A DNA stretch of 31,019 nucleotides from JBIOJM01 sp044450785 (lineage in GTDB: Bacteria > Planctomycetota > Planctomycetia > Isosphaerales > Isosphaeraceae): contig JBIOJM010000083.1 of NCBI GenBank assembly GCA_044450785.1, positions 1 to 31,019 of the forward strand, read 5' to 3'. The notes under the pieces are model-generated. The model saw nothing but the letters and a program-made list of their open reading frames with translations, had not been told where the DNA came from and searched no databases. How positions within the stretch are numbered: position 1 is the stretch's first letter; the number at the start of each line of letters is the position of its first letter. Shown one piece after another: positions 1-6,682 of the stretch. The translations under genes and the position numbers were made by a program.

Positions 1-2
1 CT

Positions 3-272
3 CTCTCACTGGACGACCCGACCGACAAAGCGGCGGTGGCTGAGGCTGAGAAGTTTCTCAAACAGAAGAAGGCCGTCTTCACCAATGTCCTGCTCGACGA
101 AAACTTCGGCGAGGGGTTCGAGAAGCTGAACATCAATTCCATCCCCGCGGTTTTCGTCTACGGGCCCGACGGCAAGGAAGTGAAACGTTTCACCATGGAC
201 GATACGAAGAATCAGTTTACTTACGAGGAAGTCGAAAAGGCGGTCGTCGCACTGCTCCACGGAAAATCGTAA
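3..272 (+). CDS. Thioredoxin-fold protein, C-terminal part (partial)
   Basis: The reading frame is open from the left edge, so the gene begins outside the window. The visible ~89 residues read as the last third of a thioredoxin/TlpA-like domain. A stretch beginning LSLDDPTDKAAV is followed by a helix (EAEKFLKQKK), a strand, and the cis-proline segment SIPAVFVYGPDGKEVKRF. That is the usual '(x)IPxxFvvdpdGkev' signature of the fold. The active-site CxxC would lie upstream and cannot be checked. Members of this family act in extracytoplasmic redox or cytochrome maturation. The exact role here is unknown. It ends about 55 bp before rpmE, on the same strand. Confidence 0.7.
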   Translation, partial: LSLDDPTDKAAVAEAEKFLKQKKAVFTNVLLDENFGEGFEKLNINSIPAVFVYGPDGKEVKRFTMDDTKNQFTYEEVEKAVVALLHGKS

Positions 273-326
273 AATCGATTTGAGAGAATCCTTGACCAGC
301 CAACCCTCTGTTCGAGCCAGATACCC

Positions 327-575
327 ATGAAAGACGGAATTCATCCCAAGTATCAGGAAAGCACGGTGACTTGTGGATGTGGGAACACGTTCAAGACCCG
401 CAGCACCAAGGCCAAGATCATGGTCGAGGTGTGCTCCAAGTGCCACCCTTACTTCACCGGTTCGGTGAAGTTCGTCGACGCTGCAGGGCGGGTCGACAAA
501 TTCAACAAGAAGTTCAAGGGGACCTACGGCCAGGGGAAGAAGGCGGCGGCAACGCCCGCGGTCGACAAGACTTAG
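327..575 (+). CDS. rpmE: 50S ribosomal protein L31, zinc-binding type
   Basis: This 82-residue protein begins MKDGIHPKYQE, the conserved opening of bacterial L31. Cysteines at residues 16 and 18 (CGC) and 36 and 39 (CSKCHPYFTG) form the zinc site of the C+ form. L31 sits on the large subunit central protuberance and bridges to the small subunit. The tail after residue 65 is Lys/Ala-rich and slightly longer than usual. No strong Shine-Dalgarno precedes the ATG. The gene lies directly upstream of prfA and prmC, a common bacterial arrangement (rpmE-prfA-prmC) that groups translation functions. The identification is secure. Confidence 0.95.
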   Translation: MKDGIHPKYQESTVTCGCGNTFKTRSTKAKIMVEVCSKCHPYFTGSVKFVDAAGRVDKFNKKFKGTYGQGKKAAATPAVDKT

Positions 576-681
576 CGCGAGGTGACATTCTTCCGAGTAC
601 GGCCCGTGAGCGGATCAAGCGAGTCCGCCCGCGGGCCGTTCTACGTTGTCACACTCACTCGTGGTGTCCGGGGCGACCGTC

Positions 682-1749
682 GTGTTCGAGAAGATTCAAA
701 CGGATTACCAGCGATTCCTGGAGATCGAGCAGTCGATGCTCGATCCGAGAATCACCGCCGATCCAACGCGGGTCTCCGCCCTGGCCAGGGAGCGGGGCGC
801 GCTGGCGAAGATCGCGATCCCTTACGGGCGCTACCTGGATGTGAGCCGCCAGGTCGCGGAGGCCCAGCAGCTTTGCGCCGGCGAGACAGACGCCGAGATG
901 CGTTCGTATGCATCCGCGGAGCTCGAATCGCTGCGGATGCGCCAGCAGGCGGAGAAAGAAGCCCTGCGCGACCTGCTGTACGATCGCACGGCCGGGGCCG
1001 GCCACGCGGCCCTGATCGTCGAGATCCGGGCAGGGACCGGCGGCAACGAAGCGGCCCTGTTCGCCCGCGACCTTTACGAGATGTACCGGCGGTTCGCCGA
1101 GAAGATGGGCTGGAAATTCGAGGTCCTCGACATGGAGGCAACCGAGCTGGGCGGTTTCCGTGAAGTGTCGTTCAGCGTCGCGGGTGAGGGAGCGTTTCGC
1201 CACCTTCAATTCGAAAGCGGCTGCCACCGCGTTCAGCGCGTGCCCGAGACCGAGGCGCAGGGGCGGATCCACACGTCGACCGCGACGCTCGCCGTATTGC
1301 CCGAGCCTGAGGACGTCGACATCGTGATCCGTACCGAGGACCTCTTGATCGACGTCATGCGTTCGGGCGGTCCGGGGGGCCAGCACCAGAACAAGACCGA
1401 AAGCGGAGTGCGGATCACTCACCTGCCCACGGGGCTGGTTGTGAATTGCCGCGACGAGAGGAGCCAGTACAAGAACAAGTCGAAGGCCATGCGCATCCTC
1501 CGGAGCCGGCTTTACGACCAGATGCGCGAGACAGCGCGCACCGAGCGCGACCAGACCCGCCGGGACCTGATCGGGTCAGGAGATCGCTCACAGAAGATTC
1601 GCACCTATAATTTTCCGCAAAACCGCGTCACCGACCATCGAATCGGCTTGACGCTCTACAACCTCGACCAGATCATTCAAGGTGACCTGCTTTCCTTGAC
1701 CAAGACCCTGATCGAGCACGACCGCAACGAACAGCTTGGCGACCTGTGA
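682..1749 (+). CDS. prfA: Peptide chain release factor 1
   Basis: RF1 recognises UAA/UAG in the ribosomal A site and triggers peptide release. The sequence has the stop-codon discriminator in the PxT form (RVPETEAQGRIHTS), which marks RF1 rather than RF2, and the universal GGQ loop (RSGGPGGQHQNKTES). With the GTG at 682 as start the protein is 355 residues and GGQ falls at 232-234, almost the position in E. coli RF1. An in-frame TTG at 646 and GTGs at 661/664 would add up to 12 residues. None has a strong ribosome binding site, so the start is uncertain by that amount. It is followed after 48 bp by prmC, whose product methylates the GGQ glutamine. Confidence 0.95.
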   Translation: MFEKIQTDYQRFLEIEQSMLDPRITADPTRVSALARERGALAKIAIPYGRYLDVSRQVAEAQQLCAGETDAEMRSYASAELESLRMRQQAEKEALRDLLYDRTAGAGHAALIVEIRAGTGGNEAALFARDLYEMYRRFAEKMGWKFEVLDMEATELGGFREVSFSVAGEGAFRHLQFESGCHRVQRVPETEAQGRIHTSTATLAVLPEPEDVDIVIRTEDLLIDVMRSGGPGGQHQNKTESGVRITHLPTGLVVNCRDERSQYKNKSKAMRILRSRLYDQMRETARTERDQTRRDLIGSGDRSQKIRTYNFPQNRVTDHRIGLTLYNLDQIIQGDLLSLTKTLIEHDRNEQLGDL

Positions 1750-1797
1750 AGGCCAGGCCCGAGGTCGGAGGCGAGAACGGAGTGAGGCCTCAGATCC

Positions 1798-2721
1798 ATG
1801 ATAAACGGACGCCGTCCACCACCGCCGCCCGAACGCGCGGAGAGCCACCCCGACGAGTCATGGACCGTCGGGAGACTGTTGTCCTGGACCACCGACTACC
1901 TCAAGCGCCGAGGGTCGGAGAGCCCGCGCCTCGACGCCGAGGTCATGCTGGCTCATGTCCTGGAATGGCAGCGGGTGCAGCTCTACACGCATTTCGCCGA
2001 CGAAGTCGGCGAACGCTCACGCGGGGGCTTCCGCGAGCTGGTTCGCCGCCGCGCCAAAGGCGCTCCGGTCGCCTACCTCGTGGGACGCAAGGAGTTTTTC
2101 TCTCTCCCCTTCGTCGTCTCCCCGGCGGTCTTGATACCGCGCCCCGAATCGGAGTTCGTGGTCACCGAATACCTGGCGCTGACACGCCAGCTCGAATCGC
2201 CCCGCTGCGTCGACGTTGGTACGGGGTCGGGATGCCTGGCGATCGCCGCGTCTCACCGGCAGCCGCGGGCGCGGTTCGTGGCCATTGACATCTGCGAAGA
2301 AGCCCTTGCGGTCGCCAGGCGGAATGCGGCCCAGCTCGGTGTCGCGGACCGCATTGATTTTCGACTCGGCGACCAGCTCGGACCTGTGGCCGGTGAGGGG
2401 CCCTTCGACGCGATCATCTCCAATCCTCCCTACATCCCCACGGCGGAGATCGAACGTCTCGAACCGGGGGTAAGGTACTACGAGCCGCGGACGGCACTCG
2501 ACGGCGGCCCGGACGGGCTCGGGATGGTAGCACGATTGATCGAGGAATCCGTCCGGATCTTGAAGCCCGGGGGACACCTGGTCCTCGAGATCGGCAGCGA
2601 CCAGGAGAGACCAGTCCGCGCCTTGATCGAGGCGCAGGCACAGCTCCGCCTGGCCCCGACCGTCCACGACCACGCGAAGCACCCGCGGGTCATCCATGCC
2701 ACGAAGAAGGATGAAGGATGA
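1798..2721 (+). CDS. prmC: Release factor glutamine N5-methyltransferase
   Basis: PrmC (HemK) transfers a methyl group from S-adenosylmethionine to the glutamine of the GGQ motif in RF1 and RF2. The 307-residue protein has an N-terminal helical domain (about 20-95; SPRLDAEVMLAHVL is typical), the SAM-binding motif DVGTGSG at 139-145, and the substrate-binding NPPY at 209-212. The ending, with GGHLVLEIGSDQ and a C-terminal valine/histidine strand, fits the family. The stop codon lies inside a long hairpin built from a 7-bp repeat. The gene follows prfA directly, so enzyme and substrate are probably co-transcribed. Confidence 0.95.
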   Translation: MINGRRPPPPPERAESHPDESWTVGRLLSWTTDYLKRRGSESPRLDAEVMLAHVLEWQRVQLYTHFADEVGERSRGGFRELVRRRAKGAPVAYLVGRKEFFSLPFVVSPAVLIPRPESEFVVTEYLALTRQLESPRCVDVGTGSGCLAIAASHRQPRARFVAIDICEEALAVARRNAAQLGVADRIDFRLGDQLGPVAGEGPFDAIISNPPYIPTAEIERLEPGVRYYEPRTALDGGPDGLGMVARLIEESVRILKPGGHLVLEIGSDQERPVRALIEAQAQLRLAPTVHDHAKHPRVIHATKKDEG

Positions 2722-2766
2722 GTAAAAGGGTTGTTACTCATCCTTCATCCTTCATCCTTCATCCTT
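2706..2766. terminator. Heptamer-repeat hairpin, likely bidirectional terminator
   Basis: A perfect 20-bp stem (2706-2725 with 2734-2753) encloses an 8-nt loop. The right arm is made of tandem CATCCTT units, four in a row from 2739 to 2766. The left arm holds two complementary AAGGATG units. The structure lies between two convergent genes and carries the stop codon of prmC (2719-2721) in its left arm and that of the kinase (2759-2761) in the last repeat. There is no long U-tract, so factor-independent termination is inferred from the stem strength and position only. Confidence 0.65.
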
Positions 2767-3652
2767 GTTCGACGGGGAGGTTGCGCAGGGCATCCGGCAG
2801 CGTACTGAGCGCCGGCCACCGTTGTTCCTTGCGCCGGGCCGTCAACTGCCGGAGAATGGTGCACAGCTCGTCGGGGGGCTTTGGCTCGACGAGGGCAGGA
2901 TCGAGCGGCTCGGTATTGATGCGCTGAAGCATCAGCCTGATCGAGCTCGTCGCATCGTAGGGGAGCCGGTCGGTCAGGAACTCGAACGCCATGACTCCGA
3001 AGGCGAAGATGTCGATGCGCTCGTCGATCAGTTCGCGCCGCAAGAGCTCGGGGGCCATGTATTGCAGCGTGCCGGTGCGATTGCCGGGGCGGCAGAAGGC
3101 GGGCGTGTTGGGAACCGTCAGACCGAAGTCGATCAGCTTGACCTGTTGTTCGCGGTTAACCAGGAAATTCCTGGGGTTGATGTCGTGGTGAATGTATCCG
3201 GCGGCATGGACGGCCGCGAGCCCCTCCGCGGCCTGAGCAAGCAGCTCCAACTTTTCCGCGGGCCCGGCGGATCGAGTCTCCCGAACGAACTGGAGACTCA
3301 CGCCGTCGATGTACTCCATCACCACGAAGTGCTCGCCCTGGGTCGACAGCCCCCATTCGAACGTTCGAACGATATGCGGATGCACCAAGTGCATCGCCAT
3401 CTCGCCCTCGAGCGGCCGTGGTGCGTGGACCGACGCCCGCGACGTGGCCGCGTCGTTCTTCGCTTTCGACTGAACCTTGAGACAGACGGTGCGGCCGGTT
3501 TCGTTATCGAGTGCACGATAGATTCGAGACATGCTCCCGCGAGCTGTCTCCGACACGATCGCGAATCGGCGCTGGAGGTTCACCCGCCGTCGCGATCCCT
3601 TCGATGGGCTCGATCTTCCCGGACCAAAGATTTCCTTCAATTTGCCGAGCAT
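2759..3652 (-). CDS. Serine/threonine protein kinase, Hanks type, with atypical P-loop
   Basis: This 297-residue protein covers little more than one kinase domain (about 30-285) and has no transmembrane segment. Visible elements are the ATP-lysine in VCLK (K59), an alphaC glutamate near residue 84, the hinge VVMEYIDG, the catalytic loop HHDINPRN (D157, N162) where HRD is usual, DFG at 175-177, and the GTLQYMAPE activation-segment end at 194-202. The glycine loop is degraded: SETARGSMSRIY stands where GxGxxG is expected. Weak or regulated activity is possible. Planctomycetes carry many such kinases and the substrate cannot be deduced. It is convergent with prmC, its own upstream region is 3653-3955, and no clear ribosome binding site precedes the ATG at 3652. 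Confidence 0.88.
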   Translation of the reverse strand: MLGKLKEIFGPGRSSPSKGSRRRVNLQRRFAIVSETARGSMSRIYRALDNETGRTVCLKVQSKAKNDAATSRASVHAPRPLEGEMAMHLVHPHIVRTFEWGLSTQGEHFVVMEYIDGVSLQFVRETRSAGPAEKLELLAQAAEGLAAVHAAGYIHHDINPRNFLVNREQQVKLIDFGLTVPNTPAFCRPGNRTGTLQYMAPELLRRELIDERIDIFAFGVMAFEFLTDRLPYDATSSIRLMLQRINTEPLDPALVEPKPPDELCTILRQLTARRKEQRWPALSTLPDALRNLPVEQG

Positions 3653-3751
3653 CGAGGCGCTTTCTTTGTCTTTGCCGACCCCTCAGAAGCGATTGGAAAA
3701 CCGACGTCGGGCGTTGGCCGAACAATGATCCCGCGTTTCCATCGCCTTTCT

Positions 3752-3778
3752 ATTGTAGATCAAATCTCTTCTTGGCAA
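3752..3778 (-). promoter_or_regulatory. Possible sigma-70-like promoter for the kinase gene
   Basis: On the minus strand TTGCCA (3773-3778) is followed after 15 bp by TACAAT (3752-3757). Each hexamer matches five of six consensus bases, but the spacer is short. It lies 100 bp upstream of the kinase start, inside the 303-bp stretch 3653-3955, which is AT-richer than the surrounding genes and holds no credible gene. Confidence 0.25.
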
Positions 3779-3955
3779 GAGACCTCGCAAGAGCGGGCGC
3801 GTCCCTTTTCGAAATCCAACCAAAGACTGTACGATGGTTGTGCGACAAAGTGACGTTGCTTTCGACAGACGGTCTGATGCATTGCTCAATGCGATGCAAC
3901 CATCCTGGGATGGAAGATGCATCCGCCTGCGGGACGGCAGGGAGAGCGTGGGTCT

Positions 3956-5653
3956 TTACTGGCGGACTGTTCTCTGGGCAGGCGGGGCGCCGTTTCTCCC
4001 TCCCAGGCTGAGCCTCGAGGGATTCGGGCCGAACGGCGGCGGGAGGATGCCGGCGGTGCGAACCAGAACGCGCTCCGCGGCCGACTGATCCTGAAACTTC
4101 GCGACCACGGAGACCGGCGGAGCGGACCTGGGCCAGTTTTCCAGCTCCGAGGGTAGCAACAAGACGTACTTGCTCTCGGGCCCCGGTTGGTATTCCAGAT
4201 AGTGGGGGCTCCGCAACTGCCGCACGCGCCGTTTGGTGAAGAACGCCAGGTCCTCGGGCCAGTCATGGATCGTATACAAGGTCCATCTCCGGGGCATCCA
4301 CTGTGCGATTGCACGCGCCCACGGTCCTTGACTGTAGCGGTAATTCCACTCGGGAACATAGTAACCCCAATGGACCAGCTTCAACCCGGCCGCGATGACG
4401 AACAACGTGATGAGTCCGCGCCGGGAATTGTGATTCACGAGGGCCGACCATGCCAGGTACGCGACCACAAGGACCAGGAGGCTCATCACGACGCCCAGCA
4501 TCCGGTAGTATGACAAGCTCAGAGTCCAGATGTAAGCTCCGTAGATCATGACGCAAAGCCAGAGCCCGGTCACCCCTGAAAACAAGACGAGGAAAGCGCG
4601 GCGCACCGATCGGGACAGGAGTCGCGTCCAGGCGGATTCGAGGCAGGCGGCCGTGCCGACGGTCCAGCCGGCCAGCGCCACAACCCGGGAAGCCTGGCTC
4701 AAACCCGGGACGAAGGTGCCGGCGACCAGGCTGGCGATTGCGACTTGAAACCAACCGTTCACCCACCGCCGGCCGTCGGGTTTCCAGCCTTCGCGAACTG
4801 AGGGGGCAAGCGCGAGGAAAGCAAAAGGGCTCCACGGCAGACCCAGGGCCAATACACCTAAACCGAGAAACCAGGAGGGCTTCTGGGTCAAAGGCAGCGT
4901 CAGTGCAGCCGCCCATGCCTCCGTGGTGGCTGACCAGCACGTCCAGAGCGACCAGAGGACCGCCGTCAGGAATGGCGGCAGGAGCAGTCGCCAGGAAAAA
5001 TCCATTGCCGTTCGGCCGAGCACGATGATCGCCAGCCCGATCACAACCAGCGGGGGCCAGCCGCCGGCCAGGAACGCCAGTGAGGCCCAGAGCCCGGCGA
5101 CCAGGTCCGAACCCCGAGCCATCAGGTGGTCAATCGTTGCCAGCGTTGCCAGGCCGAGGATCAAATCCAGACCGGACTCTCCGGAACGATCGATCAACGC
5201 GAGGCTACTGAACCAGCAGATTCCGACAAGGACCCCCGCGCGAATGCCGAGGGCCCGCGACATCCGGCGAGCGAGGACCCATCCGGCGATGATCCCCGCC
5301 AATGCCGCCGGCCAACGAACTGCCGCCGAGCTTGGCCGGCCGAGCGGCTCGAATTGAGCGAGCAGGATACTGGGGAAGACCTGGGCCGGCCACAGGTCGG
5401 GGGCCCAGTAACCGAACACCTGGCCAAGGGGCCCGAGTCGTTCACCGGCCGCCAATCCGAGTCGGGCCTCGAGCGGACCGAGATCCAGGTCAGTTGCACC
5501 CAGGACCACGAACGCCAAGGCGAGACCGACCAAGACAAGCCGAGCCCAGGTTGCAGGGAGCACCCCGGCAACCAGACAGACGGCGTGATCCGTCCGAATG
5601 GTCCTGGATTTCAACGGTCGAGCCACCGAGACCAAGGCCGAATCTGTGTTCAT
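3956..5653 (-). CDS. Polytopic membrane glycosyltransferase, GT39/ArnT-like
   Basis: This 565-residue protein has about ten or more hydrophobic segments through residue ~460, then a soluble C-terminal region (PHYLEYQPGPESKYVLLLP). A first membrane helix followed by an acidic loop (LDLGPLEARLG) and the general layout suggest a lipid-phosphate-sugar-dependent glycosyltransferase of the PMT/ArnT class, acting outside the membrane. The family call is by layout, not by a full motif. The reading frame extends 88 residues upstream, but the ATG at 5653 overlaps the stop of the upstream phosphatase gene as ATGA, so that start is preferred and translation is probably coupled. It may modify cell-surface glycans or proteins. 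Confidence 0.7.
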   Translation of the reverse strand: MNTDSALVSVARPLKSRTIRTDHAVCLVAGVLPATWARLVLVGLALAFVVLGATDLDLGPLEARLGLAAGERLGPLGQVFGYWAPDLWPAQVFPSILLAQFEPLGRPSSAAVRWPAALAGIIAGWVLARRMSRALGIRAGVLVGICWFSSLALIDRSGESGLDLILGLATLATIDHLMARGSDLVAGLWASLAFLAGGWPPLVVIGLAIIVLGRTAMDFSWRLLLPPFLTAVLWSLWTCWSATTEAWAAALTLPLTQKPSWFLGLGVLALGLPWSPFAFLALAPSVREGWKPDGRRWVNGWFQVAIASLVAGTFVPGLSQASRVVALAGWTVGTAACLESAWTRLLSRSVRRAFLVLFSGVTGLWLCVMIYGAYIWTLSLSYYRMLGVVMSLLVLVVAYLAWSALVNHNSRRGLITLFVIAAGLKLVHWGYYVPEWNYRYSQGPWARAIAQWMPRRWTLYTIHDWPEDLAFFTKRRVRQLRSPHYLEYQPGPESKYVLLLPSELENWPRSAPPVSVVAKFQDQSAAERVLVRTAGILPPPFGPNPSRLSLGGRNGAPPAQRTVRQ

Positions 5654-6285
5654 TCCGTCTCCTCGACCGACGTCTTCATCTCCGCGAACGAGGAAGCAGG
5701 CGACGGCTCCGGTGCTCGGTTTCGCTCGTACAGCATCTCCAACGTCGAGGCTGACGATGGTTTGTTCTTCGCCATCGCATACATGTAACCAGGGAGCCAG
5801 CCATACCGATAGGTTTGCCGGCGCATCTCGACCGCCACGTCGTCGATCGTCCAGCCGTCGCGTTCGAAACGGTACATGGCCACGGCGGCCCCGGTCCGAC
5901 AGGTTCCCCGCGCGCAATGGACCAGCACGGGACGCTGCTCTGGATCATCGATGATCTTGAGGATCTCACGGAATTGCCACTCTTCGCCGAATCCGTCGCC
6001 GGGCATCGGCAAGTTCACGAAATCGACACCGAGGCGCGCGGCCAGGGCACGCTCGGCCGTCAGCTCCGGGCCTGCCTGTTGCAGGTTGATGACGGTTCGG
6101 ATGTGGTGGCGTTTAACAGCCTCCGTGAGCTGATCCCCCGTGAGTTGACCGCTCCGATACAGGACGCCTCGCTTGGCCTCGTCCCAGTGGTCCCAGACCA
6201 ATCGACCTTGTCGATCCAGCACAACCAGCCAGCCGGCCACAGCCGCGGCCACCAGCGGGATCAGCCCAAACAACGCTTTGCGCAT
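5650..6285 (-). CDS. Membrane-anchored tyrosine/dual-specificity phosphatase
   Basis: This 211-residue protein starts with a single hydrophobic segment (MRKALFGLIPLVAAAVAGWLV), probably an export signal or anchor, followed by a cysteine-phosphatase domain. The P-loop HCARGTCRTG (H123, C124, R130) fits the HCx5R catalytic signature, and an aspartate in the loop MPGDGFG (about 97) could be the general acid. The phrase VLYRSGQLTGDQL near residue 41 is typical of the bacterial DSP/protein-tyrosine-phosphatase group also found in planctomycetes and proteobacteria. Its stop overlaps the start of the GT39-like gene by 4 bp. The substrate could be a phosphoprotein, a phosphoinositide or a lipid-linked phosphate and is not determined here. 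Confidence 0.88.
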   Translation of the reverse strand: MRKALFGLIPLVAAAVAGWLVVLDRQGRLVWDHWDEAKRGVLYRSGQLTGDQLTEAVKRHHIRTVINLQQAGPELTAERALAARLGVDFVNLPMPGDGFGEEWQFREILKIIDDPEQRPVLVHCARGTCRTGAAVAMYRFERDGWTIDDVAVEMRRQTYRYGWLPGYMYAMAKNKPSSASTLEMLYERNRAPEPSPASSFAEMKTSVEETE

Positions 6286-6387
6286 CGAGCAGAGTCCTGG
6301 GGGACTGGATCCACGATTTCGAGCGGCGGTGGGAGGGCGAGGCTTCGTCCGAGCCGAATCGGCCTTGCACCGCCGTTTGAGGGCGAA

Positions 6388-6594
6388 TCACACCCGAAGA
6401 AGTGAGCTCAAGTGGAGGACCGCCCAATCACGGCCGGGCATCGTAGGATAGATCGAACGAGGGGTCAATCCGAACTCCTCCGCGACGAACCGGTCGATCG
6501 GCTCCGCGTTGTTCACTTGCACGTTACCCTGTAGAATAGCCTTGAAGTTGATTGGGAAGTCTGGGATGAGCGTCAGCACGGGCTCACCGCCCAT
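6388..6594 (-). CDS. Small hypothetical protein or gene remnant
   Basis: A 68-codon frame, starting MGGEPVLTLIPDF and ending in LLRV, has codon choice like its neighbours and reads as a plausible protein (VNNAEPIDRFVAEEFGLTP). A G-rich run upstream could serve as a ribosome binding site. I recognise no family. It lies in the 397-bp gap between the phosphatase and dsbD, divergent to dsbD. It could be a real small gene, the 3' remnant of a longer gene (the frame stays open upstream into dsbD), or chance. The rest of the gap (6286-6387, 6595-6682) shows only a short G/C hairpin. Confidence 0.3.
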   Translation of the reverse strand: MGGEPVLTLIPDFPINFKAILQGNVQVNNAEPIDRFVAEEFGLTPRSIYPTMPGRDWAVLHLSSLLRV

Positions 6595-6618
6595 TTCGAG
6601 GACCACCCCCCTCTTATC

Positions 6619-6635
6619 CCCCCTCCGATAGGGGG
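6619..6635. repeat. Short C/G-run hairpin upstream of dsbD
   Basis: CCCCCT (6619-6624) and AGGGGG (6630-6635) form a perfect 6-bp stem with the loop CCGAT. A second C-run of the same type lies just upstream (6606-6620). It may be a small palindromic element or part of the dsbD leader. Its function is unknown. Confidence 0.35.
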
Positions 6636-6682
6636 AAGCGTCTCGACCGGCAACCTTGGCTGATCTGGTCGTCCGAATTCGC

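Noticed and set aside
655..1422. Long minus-strand open frame opposite prfA
   Set aside because: Antisense shadow of a clear RF1 gene, produced by high GC3; the protein shows no family features.
2765..3853. 362-codon plus-strand open frame across the kinase gene
   Set aside because: Kinase motifs are unambiguous on the minus strand; this is the high-GC complement.
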